Of a stretch of 6,523 bases of DNA, positions 1 through 6,210 are shown one piece after another. The notes beneath the pieces are model-generated. The model was not told where the DNA came from. It was given only the letters and a program-made list of their open reading frames with translations, and searched no databases. The DNA comes from Acidobacteriota bacterium (GTDB taxonomy: Bacteria > Acidobacteriota > UBA890 > WLXD01). Position 1 is the first letter of the stretch; the number at the start of each line of letters is the position of its first letter. The stretch lies in the NCBI GenBank assembly GCA_022571615.1, contig JACZXM010000183.1, positions 1 through 6,523 on the forward strand, given 5' to 3'. Both the position numbers and the translations under genes were made by a program.

Positions 1-101
1 TGTTCATCCAGCTGATGAAGCTCAAGAACACGCTGCGCTACATCGTGGGGGAGGATCAGATCACTCACCTGGGCGCCGATTATTATGAGTACTATCGGTA
101 G
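1..101 (+). CDS. 3' end of an unrecognised protein (partial)
   Basis: An open frame enters from the left edge (codons in phase with position 3) and stops at TAG 99-101. The 32 visible residues end in GADYYEYYR. The tail is mixed charged and aromatic, with no membrane segment or motif I can name. I do not recognise the family. That this is a real gene end is supported by the uninterrupted frame and by the tight convergent arrangement with the next gene, whose stop codon lies 3 bp away on the other strand. Too little is present to infer a function. Confidence 0.55.
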   Translation, partial: FIQLMKLKNTLRYIVGEDQITHLGADYYEYYR

Positions 102-104
102 GAC

Positions 105-1304
105 CTAGCGGCCGGCGTTGGCCGCGGTGACCGCGGGGCGAGTCGGTAGCAGATCGATCCGGTAACGGACGATCTGGGAGTTGCCTGCGAATTCCTCCAG
201 CCGGTAGATGTGGTCGCCGCGCGCCGCGTCCCAGCCCTGGAACGGGAGTGTGGCGTTGAGCAGTAGCTCGCCCTCGGGTGAATAGATATCGACCGGGAAG
301 CTACGGCGAGACTTCGCTTGGCGAACGTACGGGAACACATACAGGCGGCCGTGTCCGTCCGCGGCGATGTTGCTGAGCGCCGGGAAGTAGTCCGGCCAGC
401 CCTCGCTCTGGATGTTCGCGACATTGGTTCCCATCGCACGGCCGGCGCGACGGCTCCGCTCGAGCGACCGCTGGATCAGCTCCTCGGGGATCGGCTGCCG
501 CAGCCACGGCACTCGCACCGCCCATAGCGCGCTTCCAGCGGCGTCAAACGCGATCACTTCGTAGGCGTCCGTTCCGCTGACGTAAACGCGGCCGCCACCG
601 GCAGCGAAGGTGGGATCCGGCCACAGCGCGCGGGTCTCACGGTCAGCCGCCAATGCCTCAACCGTCGGTAGCTCGGCGATCCGGGCGATTTCTTCACCTT
701 CCGATGAAAGGGCTGACACCGTCGTCGGCAGCGGTCCGAATTCCATGAAACGTGCGATTACGAGGTGGGGCTCCAAGCCGACGAGAGTGCTCATGTACCG
801 GTCCATCTGACGGGCTCGCAGCCGCTCGCCGCTCAGGCTCCAGACGCTCAGGACGGGCGGAGTCAACAGCTCGGCCACGAACACCTCGTCTCCCGCGACC
901 GCCAACGCTGATGGTACCTCTAACTTGTCCTCACCCGTGTCTCCCCAACGGGCCACGGCTTCGCCTTCCGCATCGAAGACGAGCACCTGCCCCGCGGCCA
1001 TGTTCACCGTGTAGGTCCGGCCCGCATCATCGACACCCAGCCCGAGCCACAGCTCGGGCTCCTGGACCTCGGGAGCGATTGCAAGCTCACGCACCAGCGG
1101 AAGCCACACGCGTCGCAGATCGTCTGTGACCGGCGCAGCTTGCCGCAACGGAACGTCCGGGGGCGCCGGCAGGTTTGCCTCCAGGACTGCGGCGCTGCGA
1201 CTCGGTGCACCGCTCCTGTCACTGCAAGCGCCGGCGATCATTCCCAGGAACAAACCCCAGGTGGCGACGAGCAGATACAGTCGTCCGTTCGTGATTCTCA
1301 TCAT
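105..1304 (-). CDS. 6-bladed beta-propeller lipoprotein
   Basis: This 399-residue protein is probably an envelope lipoprotein. The N-terminus is a signal sequence (hydrophobic about residues 8-25) ending in IAGAC; Cys27 would be the lipidated residue and is the only cysteine in the protein. After a Pro/Ala-rich linker (about 30-60), about six repeats follow of the NHL/6-bladed propeller type, each with a 'D-x-x-G-x-x-Y/V-V' strand pair and an 'F-D/S-x-x-G-E' turn: about 88-121, 131-162, 175-209, 233-266, 311-354 and 361-385. Such proteins usually act as binding or scaffold domains; no catalytic residues stand out. The start is ATG 1302-1304 with GGGAG 11 nt upstream; a second ATG follows immediately at 1299-1301. 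It is the last gene of the leftward group but lies beyond a strong terminator, so it needs read-through or its own promoter in 1305-1372, where I see only weak candidates. Family call is good; function is unknown. Confidence 0.85.
   Translation of the reverse strand: MMRITNGRLYLLVATWGLFLGMIAGACSDRSGAPSRSAAVLEANLPAPPDVPLRQAAPVTDDLRRVWLPLVRELAIAPEVQEPELWLGLGVDDAGRTYTVNMAAGQVLVFDAEGEAVARWGDTGEDKLEVPSALAVAGDEVFVAELLTPPVLSVWSLSGERLRARQMDRYMSTLVGLEPHLVIARFMEFGPLPTTVSALSSEGEEIARIAELPTVEALAADRETRALWPDPTFAAGGGRVYVSGTDAYEVIAFDAAGSALWAVRVPWLRQPIPEELIQRSLERSRRAGRAMGTNVANIQSEGWPDYFPALSNIAADGHGRLYVFPYVRQAKSRRSFPVDIYSPEGELLLNATLPFQGWDAARGDHIYRLEEFAGNSQIVRYRIDLLPTRPAVTAANAGR
122..136. repeat. 15-bp perfect palindrome at convergent gene ends
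   Basis: CCGCGGT, one G, then ACCGCGG form a perfect inverted repeat inside the last codons of the beta-propeller gene, 20 bp from the stop of the convergent gene. With only a 1-nt centre it would fold as a 5-6 bp hairpin with a slightly opened loop. No T-tract follows on either strand, so it is not a classical terminator. It could be chance in GC-rich coding DNA. Confidence 0.35.
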
Positions 1305-1372
1305 ATGGTCGACGACTCCCTGCGGGGGCGGGCTGATCTCAGGGTAGCCTTCGAGGTGCCGGGTCCGAAGCC

Positions 1373-1408
1373 AAAAGCGCCCCGCCGCGCTGGGCGCGGC
1401 GAGGCGCT
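1373..1408 (-). terminator. Rho-independent terminator of the Cys-rich peptide gene
   Basis: Positions 1376-1390 and 1394-1408 form a 15-bp GC-rich inverted repeat with a 3-nt loop. On the minus-strand transcript the single non-Watson-Crick position (1402 against 1382) is a U.G wobble, while on the + strand it would be a C.A mismatch. The minus-strand stem runs into four U residues (1376-1373). Both signs assign the terminator to leftward transcription. It starts 25 nt after the stop codon of the peptide gene and lies 68 nt before the beta-propeller start, so it should separate expression of those two genes. Confidence 0.85.
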
Positions 1409-1433
1409 ATCGGTTCTTTGGTGCGGATTGTCC

Positions 1434-1631
1434 CTAGGGGCAAACCCGCCGGCATCCACTCCAGCAGGCGCTGACGTTGCCACCGTCCTGGATGCAGTAG
1501 GCAAGGCAGCTGCCGAGGCAGCCGTTGCCGCCCGCCTGGGCGGTGGTAGCGCTGAGCTGGATCATGCCGAGGATCGCCGCCGACGCGATCAGGACGACCG
1601 CAGCAATCCGCACAATTTTGCGGTTATTCAT
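1434..1631 (-). CDS. Small secreted six-cysteine peptide
   Basis: This 65-residue precursor has a basic N-terminus (MNNRKIVR), a hydrophobic core (about 8-25) and a signal peptidase site after residue 33 (AQA before GG). The predicted mature peptide has only 32 residues, with cysteines at 38, 42, 46, 56, 60 and 64. The spacing is symmetric: CX3CX3C, nine residues, CX3CX3C. Cysteines four apart fall on one face of a helix, so two short helices joined by a Gly/Asn turn (DGGN) and held by three disulfides is a natural model; a metal-binding Cys cluster is the alternative. The start ATG 1629-1631 has GGAG 9 nt upstream, and a strong terminator follows the gene; both support a real, separately expressed gene. 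Upstream on the same strand is a thioredoxin-fold protein that could oxidise, reduce or isomerise its cysteines. I do not recognise the family; a bacteriocin-like, structural or metal-binding role all remain possible. Confidence 0.78.
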   Translation of the reverse strand: MNNRKIVRIAAVVLIASAAILGMIQLSATTAQAGGNGCLGSCLAYCIQDGGNVSACWSGCRRVCP

Positions 1632-1640
1632 CCTCTGAGT

Positions 1641-1673
1641 CTCCGGGGAGGCTCCCCCTCAAGCGAGGGAGAG
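1641..1673 (-). promoter_or_regulatory. Leader hairpin and ribosome binding site of the peptide gene
   Basis: On the minus strand, positions 1673-1665 and 1660-1652 pair as a 9-bp stem with a 4-nt loop. One pair is a G.U wobble on this strand and would be a mismatch on the other. The hairpin ends 20 nt before the start codon and is followed by GGAG (1644-1641), which sits 9 nt before the ATG and fixes the start. No U-tract follows the hairpin, so a stabilising or translation-tuning role is more likely than termination. Confidence 0.4.
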
Positions 1674-1766
1674 GATGGAGGATGGAACACTAGACCTCAG
1701 AGTTGTCGGGTCCCCCTTTCGGCACATCTGGTTGGGGAGGTAGGGTCGCGCGGCCTGAATGCTGCT

Positions 1767-2435
1767 CTAGCGTCCGCCGTCTGTGCCTGACAGCGGCGCC
1801 TCACAGCAGTTCGGGTCTCCGGCCGGCGACCGGGACAACAAGGTCGGGACATCGGTGGGTCCCGCCTGCACCACAGCAAGCAGGTCCTCGGTTTCCCTGC
1901 GGGTCAAAGCCCCAAGCCACACCCTCGACACCGTGCCACCTTCCCGCACCAGAACGGTGTAAGGGACGCTTTGCACATTCAGGTTGAGCGCGGCCAGCGG
2001 GCTCTCGAGAACCCAGAGCGGCCACTGAATCTCGTGGGCAGCCGCGTATTCGCGCGTCAGCGGTTCGTCATGCAGGGACACGCCGACAAACGGCATGCCA
2101 CGATCTGCAGCGCGCGCGGCGATTTCGCCCCACGCGCGCAGCGTCTGCTCGCAGTACGGGCACGTGGTGGTGAGGAAAGCGACAACACCGCCCCCACCCA
2201 CCAGCTCGCGTAGGACCCGCCGATCGCCATCGAGCCCTAGCAGCGGGGTGTCGCCGACGAGATCCCCGACCCCAAGCAGGTTCTGCGGCGGAGCCGAGGC
2301 GGCTCGAATCTCGCTCAACTGCCGCTTGAGGGCCCGATTCTCGGTAGCCAGGCTCCATAGCAAGAACGCTACACCGGCCGCTCCTACGAGCAGCAGCGTA
2401 TTAGAGAGCCAATCCGGCACCAAGGGACGTTTCAT
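1767..2435 (-). CDS. Membrane-anchored TlpA/redoxin-like thiol-disulfide oxidoreductase
   Basis: This 222-residue protein has one N-terminal membrane anchor (about 11-30), a charged helical linker (31-48) and a periplasmic thioredoxin fold. Diagnostic features are the strand VVAFLTT leading into the active site CPYC (92-95), the VGVSLHD strand (117-123), and the cis-proline loop SVPYT (156-160). This matches the AhpC/TSA-Redoxin-TlpA group, including MauD-like proteins. An unusual Gly/Pro-rich C-terminal tail (about 190-222) carries a vicinal cysteine pair (Cys210-Cys211) that could exchange electrons with CPYC or bind a metal. The start is uncertain: I prefer ATG 2433-2435, close to the membrane segment and downstream of a plausible promoter; an in-frame GTG at 2463-2465 would add ten residues but has no Shine-Dalgarno sequence. 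The gene lies 135 bp upstream of the Cys-rich peptide on the same strand, which makes that peptide a candidate substrate. Family call is firm; partner is inferred. Confidence 0.85.
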   Translation of the reverse strand: MKRPLVPDWLSNTLLLVGAAGVAFLLWSLATENRALKRQLSEIRAASAPPQNLLGVGDLVGDTPLLGLDGDRRVLRELVGGGGVVAFLTTTCPYCEQTLRAWGEIAARAADRGMPFVGVSLHDEPLTREYAAAHEIQWPLWVLESPLAALNLNVQSVPYTVLVREGGTVSRVWLGALTRRETEDLLAVVQAGPTDVPTLLSRSPAGDPNCCEAPLSGTDGGR

Positions 2436-2477
2436 CTCCCTTGACGCTCTTTCCAATCTTTTCACGATGATTCAAAT

Positions 2478-2506
2478 CGTTTAGTTTCTTCAAATATCAG
2501 AGTCAA
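2478..2506 (-). promoter_or_regulatory. Candidate sigma-70 promoter for the leftward genes
   Basis: On the minus strand TTGACT (2506-2501; 5 of 6 to the -35 consensus) is followed after 17 nt by TAAACG (2483-2478; 3 of 6 to the -10 consensus). Transcription would start near 2471. That leaves almost no leader for the GTG at 2465 but about 36 nt for the ATG at 2435, which is one reason for choosing the latter start. The -10 box is weak, so this is tentative. Confidence 0.4.
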
Positions 2507-2628
2507 TCTGTTCTTGATTATTGCATAGGTCAGATGATGTCAACAGAGTCCAGAAATGTTTAACAATTTTTAACTATGTAAATCAAATTAGATCAAGTGT
2601 ATGCATAGTTATCCATATATTTTTCTAC

Positions 2629-2658
2629 GTTTTAATATATTTTGATAGGTTTTAATAT
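2629..2658. repeat. Direct repeat GTTTTAATAT, two copies with 20-bp period
   Basis: GTTTTAATAT occurs exactly at 2629-2638 and 2649-2658, so the copies begin 20 bp apart, about two helical turns, on the same face of the DNA. Both lie in the AT-rich block, 90-119 bp upstream of the sialidase-fold gene. Paired same-face sites suit a dimeric regulator, but repeats are also more likely by chance in AT-rich sequence. Confidence 0.45.
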
Positions 2659-2747
2659 CTTGTACTGATGTTAACTGTTCTTACGCTACGCCTCTCGAGC
2701 CTCCGCGCCGCCGTGTCGTTGACCTCGGCCCCGGAGTAGGGGAACAT

Positions 2748-4082
2748 TTGCCCCATCTGGTTGCGTCTCGTCTAGTGGAGAAAACCGCCTTGTCCGAATT
2801 TTTCCGATCCTCGTCGGCCATCGCCGTTGTGCTGATCGCCGCGCTTAGCGCCTGCGACTCTGTCGACCCGGGTCCAGCCTTCGCTGGCGACGCTCCGCTA
2901 TCCGACCCGGTGGCACTCCGCTCCCCTGCCGGGCCCGGAAGCGGCGAACCAAGCCTGTACACGACAGCGGATGGCCGCGTGCACATGAGCTGGATCGAGC
3001 CCGATGGGGCGGGCCACGCGATCCGTTTCGCGACCCTCGGGGCCGACGGATGGACCTCTCCGCGCACGATCGCCGACAGCGCAACCTTCTTCGTGAACTG
3101 GGCCGATTTCCCCTCGATCATCGAGCTGGCCGATGGCGCGCTGGCCGCGCACTGGCTGCAGCGAAGACCCGGCGCGGACTCACCCTACGCCTACGATGTC
3201 GTGATCAGCCTGTCGGCCGACGGGGGCGAGCACTGGCAACCCGGGCTGACTCCCCACCGCGACGGCACCGCCGCCGAGCACGGCTTCGTTTCGATGTTGC
3301 CGGAGACCGACGGCGGCTTGACCGCGGTGTGGCTCGACGGCCGGAACGCCGCGATCGCCGAGCCTCGCCCGGCAGGTCCAGGCCCCGACATGACGCTCCG
3401 CAGCGCCCATGTCAGCGGCTCGGGCGGCATCACTCAGGAAGCGTTGCTCGACCCTCGCATCTGCGATTGCTGCCAGACCTCGGCCACCTTTGTGGGTGAC
3501 ACACTCCTGGTGGCCTACCGCGATCGTTCAGCCGAGGAGATTCGCGATATCTATACCGTGCGCCGCGACGCTCAGGGATGGCACAAACCGGTGCGAGTGG
3601 CTCAGGATAACTGGATGATTCCGGGCTGCCCGGTGAACGGCCCCGCCATCGCCGCGCTCGAGGACGCAGGTGCTGTCGCCTGGTTCTCTCTCGTAGGCGG
3701 AGCGCCGGAGGTCAAGGTGGCTTTCACCGACAACCAGGGTCGCTCCTTCGGTGAGCCGCTGCTGCTGGAGCGCGCCGACGGCGAGTGGGCCACGCTCGGC
3801 CGGGTCGATGCCGAGTGGATCGATGCCGAGAACGTGCTGGTGACCTGGTTGGCGGCCAAGGGCAAACGCGCGGAGATCCGGTACCGCACTGCCTCTCGGA
3901 GCGGCGAGCTGGGCCCGGTCCGGGTGTTGGCCGAGACCAACCCCAGCCGTTCCAGCGGGTTTCCACGCATCACCCGGGCCGGCTCAGATTTGATCTTCGC
4001 CTGGACCCTGCCGGGAGAGCCCGCCACGATCAAGATGGCGCGACTTACTCTCGCCGCCGTCCCGCGGCCCGCGCTTCGGTGA
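2748..4082 (+). CDS. Sialidase-fold (BNR/Asp-box) lipoprotein with CxCC motif
   Basis: This protein of up to 444 residues has a lipoprotein signal (hydrophobic about 23-35, lipobox LSAC, lipid cysteine Cys36) and a beta-propeller body. An Asp-box is seen at SADGGEHW (156-163) and a second, degenerate one at TDNQGRSF (327-334), as in the sialidase/BNR superfamily. The middle carries DPRICDCCQT (235-244) and, further on, NWMIPGCPVNGP (288-299). I recall this pairing as typical of a subgroup often auto-annotated as exo-alpha-sialidase; the catalytic Arg triad of true sialidases is not evident, so glycosidase activity is doubtful. Cys239, 241, 242 and 294 could form disulfides or a metal site. 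TTG 2748-2750 has AGGGG 5 nt upstream; a second TTG at 2790-2792 has GGAG 9 nt upstream and gives a more usual short lipoprotein signal (MSEFFRSSS then the hydrophobic core), so the true start may be there. It is the first rightward gene after the AT-rich block and ends in TGA. Confidence 0.82.
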   Translation: MPHLVASRLVEKTALSEFFRSSSAIAVVLIAALSACDSVDPGPAFAGDAPLSDPVALRSPAGPGSGEPSLYTTADGRVHMSWIEPDGAGHAIRFATLGADGWTSPRTIADSATFFVNWADFPSIIELADGALAAHWLQRRPGADSPYAYDVVISLSADGGEHWQPGLTPHRDGTAAEHGFVSMLPETDGGLTAVWLDGRNAAIAEPRPAGPGPDMTLRSAHVSGSGGITQEALLDPRICDCCQTSATFVGDTLLVAYRDRSAEEIRDIYTVRRDAQGWHKPVRVAQDNWMIPGCPVNGPAIAALEDAGAVAWFSLVGGAPEVKVAFTDNQGRSFGEPLLLERADGEWATLGRVDAEWIDAENVLVTWLAAKGKRAEIRYRTASRSGELGPVRVLAETNPSRSSGFPRITRAGSDLIFAWTLPGEPATIKMARLTLAAVPRPALR

Positions 4083-4176
4083 CCTGGCGCAAGGCCGATA
4101 CGACCGGCGTCATGCGGAACCGAACAGCCCCATGCCTTGTGCCCGTTCGAGTACCGCTAGCACTGAGAATACGCTG

Positions 4177-5091
4177 ATGAAATGGAGCCCCGAATCGGAG
4201 CCGCTGATACGGCTTGCGGTGTTTTTTGGCGTGTTCCTGGTAATAACGCTGTGGGAGATCGCGGCTCCGTTCCGTGAGTTGAGCCTGCGCAAACCGCGTC
4301 GCTGGCTCCGCAACCTGAGCTTGGTGGCGCTCGACACGGTGCTTGTCCGGCTGGCGCTGCCGGCCGGTGCGGTCGGGATGGCGTGGCTCGCCGCCGATCA
4401 CGGCTGGGGCGTGTTCGCGCTCCTGAACGCGCCGTACTGGGTCGCTGTCGTGGGGTCGGTGGTGCTGCTGGACCTGACCGTCTACCTACAGCACGTCATG
4501 TTCCACGCCGTCCCGGCGCTTTGGCACGTGCATATGGTCCACCACGCCGACCTGGATTTCGATGTCACCACTGGCACTCGTTTTCATCCCATCGAGATCC
4601 TGATGTCGATGGGGATCAAGCTCGCGGTCGTGGCGCTGCTAGGAGCACCTGCATCCGCAGTGCTGATCTTCGAGCTGCTGCTCAACGCCACCGCGATGTT
4701 CAATCACGGCAACGTTCATTTGCCTGAGTGGATCGACGGCCCGCTACGCTGGGTGATCGTGACCCCCGACATGCACCGCGTACACCACTCGGCCAAGCGC
4801 ACCGAGTGCAACAGCAACTTCGGCTTCAACCTGTCATGGTGGGACCGCCTGCTGGGCACCTACATCCCCGAGCCGGCAGCTGGCCAAATGGGCATGACGC
4901 TCGGCGTGGGCCACGTTCGCGAGCCGCGCCAGACCTTGCCGTGGATGCTCGCCCTCCCCTTCCGCGCCGGCTCGGGCGGCTACCCTTTCGGTCGGCGCCG
5001 CCGCCACTCCCCGAAAGAACTCGCCAATGGGTCGGCGGAAGAATCGGATCCACGCCACCGTCCGACTCATGACGCGGCCGACAACCTGTAG
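4177..5091 (+). CDS. Sterol desaturase / fatty acid hydroxylase family membrane protein
   Basis: This 304-residue integral membrane protein has hydrophobic segments at about 11-30, 46-72, 86-103 and 144-172. The three histidine clusters of the family, which bind a di-iron centre for O2-dependent C-H hydroxylation or desaturation of lipids, are intact: HVMFH (106-110), HMVHH (119-123) and HRVHH (200-204), plus the FNHGN motif (175-179) and a C-terminal NFGFNLSWWDRLLGTY block (214-229). The substrate cannot be told from sequence; bacterial members modify fatty acyl, hopanoid, sterol or carotenoid-type lipids. The last 40 residues are Arg/His-rich and cytosolic-looking. ATG 4177 is preferred because MKWSPESEPLIRL matches the usual family N-terminus and a weak GAG lies 9 nt upstream; ATG 4132 would add 15 non-membrane residues and has no ribosome binding site. 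It follows the sialidase-fold gene by 94 bp in the same direction. Confidence 0.9.
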   Translation: MKWSPESEPLIRLAVFFGVFLVITLWEIAAPFRELSLRKPRRWLRNLSLVALDTVLVRLALPAGAVGMAWLAADHGWGVFALLNAPYWVAVVGSVVLLDLTVYLQHVMFHAVPALWHVHMVHHADLDFDVTTGTRFHPIEILMSMGIKLAVVALLGAPASAVLIFELLLNATAMFNHGNVHLPEWIDGPLRWVIVTPDMHRVHHSAKRTECNSNFGFNLSWWDRLLGTYIPEPAAGQMGMTLGVGHVREPRQTLPWMLALPFRAGSGGYPFGRRRRHSPKELANGSAEESDPRHRPTHDAADNL

Positions 5092-5226
5092 CCTGGATGA
5101 GGGTGCCGGAACGACGCGCACCGTTGCCGGAGGGGTAGATCGTGAGCGAGCCACAGTGGTAGAGATCTTTAGCGCTGGATGCTACTCCGACCGAGCTCCA
5201 GACGAGGCCACAACCAACGGTGCAAG

Positions 5227-6162
5227 ATGATCCGCGCGATCTTGAGCTCAGTGGCGCTCGTTGCGATCCTCCTGTGGCCCGTGAGCGCTGGGGCGCAGAT
5301 CTTCGGTCGCGGTGCACGCACCGAGTTCATCTCAGGGTTCGGAATCCGCACCTTCGTCAGTTTTCTGGAAGCGAGCCATCTACTCCGCAACGGCCAGGAA
5401 GTTGAAGATCCACTGGGGCGTAGATTCAGCGTCAGGGTGACGCCGTTCGTTGTCGCGTACGGGCTGCTGCCGCGCGTCAGTTTGATCGCCATGTTCCCCA
5501 TTGTCCGAAAGGAGCTGCGGCTCACAACTCCGACCGGCTCTGAGACCCTTGGTGGGGACACCGGGCTCGGCGACGCGACGCTGCTGGTGAAGTGGCGCTT
5601 TCTGAAACGAGACCGCGGCAGGGGCTCTTTCCAGCTTGCGGTCACGGCGGGCGTGAAGACACCCACCGGGCGTGATGATCTCCGCGACCGTAAAGGAAAC
5701 CTACTGCCAGCGAGTCTGCAGCGCGGCTCGGGCTCCTGGGACCCGACGGCTGATCTCAACCTCACTTTCGTACCTCCGTCAGGGCGCGGCCGATGGATCT
5801 TCACCGCCAACGTCGGTGCCACGCTCAGCACCGCAGCCAACGGACTCGAGCAAGGTGACCGCCTGGGCTATGACGGCATGGTCAAGTACCGCATCTTCCC
5901 GGCCCGGTATCCCGGTCGCGATACGTTCCTGTTGCTGGAGCTCAACGGCCGGTGGCAAGGTCGCTCACGGACGCTCGGTGTCCCGATCGAGAGCTCGGGC
6001 GGCCACCTGCTATACCTATCTCCGGGGTTGCAGTTCCTTCTGCTGCCCAATCTCGTCCTCGAGGCTGGGGTGCAATTCCCCATTCGCCGCAGTCTCAACG
6101 GCACGCAGCTAGCGCCGGGAGTCAATGCACTGGCGGGCCTGCGGTACATCATCGTCCCTTGA
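5227..6162 (+). CDS. Outer-membrane beta-barrel, Phenol_MetA_deg-type 'transporter' family
   Basis: This 311-residue protein has a clear Sec signal (MIRAILSS, hydrophobic 9-19, cleavage after AGA at 23). The rest is alternating beta-strands with aromatic and basic girdles and no helices, and it includes the block GDTGLGDATLLVKWRF (from about residue 116) typical of the Phenol_MetA_deg (PF13557) barrels that are usually annotated as putative transporters. The end, LAGLRYIIVP, looks like a final barrel strand although it lacks the usual terminal Phe. Family members are often found near metal or aromatic-compound genes, but the cargo is unknown. ATG 5227 is chosen because it begins a compact signal peptide; ATG 5179 would add a 16-residue hydrophilic stretch. 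The ribosome binding site is poor. The stop is TGA, and 48 bp later the HMA selenoprotein gene begins, which suggests an operon and an envelope-spanning function with that protein. Confidence 0.8.
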   Translation: MIRAILSSVALVAILLWPVSAGAQIFGRGARTEFISGFGIRTFVSFLEASHLLRNGQEVEDPLGRRFSVRVTPFVVAYGLLPRVSLIAMFPIVRKELRLTTPTGSETLGGDTGLGDATLLVKWRFLKRDRGRGSFQLAVTAGVKTPTGRDDLRDRKGNLLPASLQRGSGSWDPTADLNLTFVPPSGRGRWIFTANVGATLSTAANGLEQGDRLGYDGMVKYRIFPARYPGRDTFLLLELNGRWQGRSRTLGVPIESSGGHLLYLSPGLQFLLLPNLVLEAGVQFPIRRSLNGTQLAPGVNALAGLRYIIVP

Positions 6163-6195
6163 TCGCTGGCAGGCCGTGGTAGAGACCCACACCGC

Positions 6196-6201
6196 AAGGA
6201 G
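6196..6201 (+). promoter_or_regulatory. Ribosome binding site of the HMA selenoprotein gene
   Basis: AAGGAG lies 9 nt before ATG 6211-6213 and is the best Shine-Dalgarno sequence in the window. It shows that translation starts here and not by read-through of the preceding TGA, and that the short frame before the first internal TGA is the start of a real gene. Confidence 0.85.
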
Positions 6202-6210
6202 CAATCAAAC

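Larger units (their letters stand above)
2461..2690. other. AT-rich divergent intergenic block
   Basis: Hand counting gives about 61 G+C in the 220 bases from 2461 to 2680 (about 28%), against clearly GC-rich genes on both sides, with sharp edges near 2455 and 2690. There is no plausible gene in it. It separates the leftward oxidoreductase gene from the rightward sialidase-fold gene, so it probably carries both promoters. It also holds runs such as TTTTAA and TATAT, a perfect 10-bp direct repeat, and TTATCCATA (2609-2617), one base off the DnaA box TTATCCACA. Binding by a nucleoid protein or regulator, or a remnant of transferred DNA, would also explain it. Confidence 0.7.

Noticed and set aside
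1140..1790. A 216-codon + strand open frame across the peptide gene region.
   Set aside because: It is antisense to the propeller start, the terminator and the peptide gene, its product looks like GC-rich shadow translation, and the minus-strand signals are much stronger.
2609..2617. TTATCCATA as part of a replication origin.
   Set aside because: It has one mismatch to the DnaA box, I see no cluster of boxes, and neither dnaA, dnaN nor a plasmid replication gene is nearby.
2681..3121. A 146-codon minus-strand open frame opposite the sialidase-fold gene, and similar antisense frames.
   Set aside because: Low-complexity Arg/Ser/Pro-rich products without motifs, lying opposite a recognisable protein; shadows of a GC-rich gene.
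4080..4160. Selenocysteine read-through of the TGA ending the sialidase-fold gene.
   Set aside because: The extension is about 25 low-complexity codons before a TAG, with no domain and no hairpin at the right distance; TGA is an ordinary stop here.
6160..6210. TGA 6160-6162 as another Sec codon, fusing the beta-barrel to the HMA protein; the frame is open from there to ATG 6211.
   Set aside because: The barrel ends in a plausible last strand, the HMA gene has its own strong ribosome binding site and signal peptide, and no Cys-equivalent position is apparent there.
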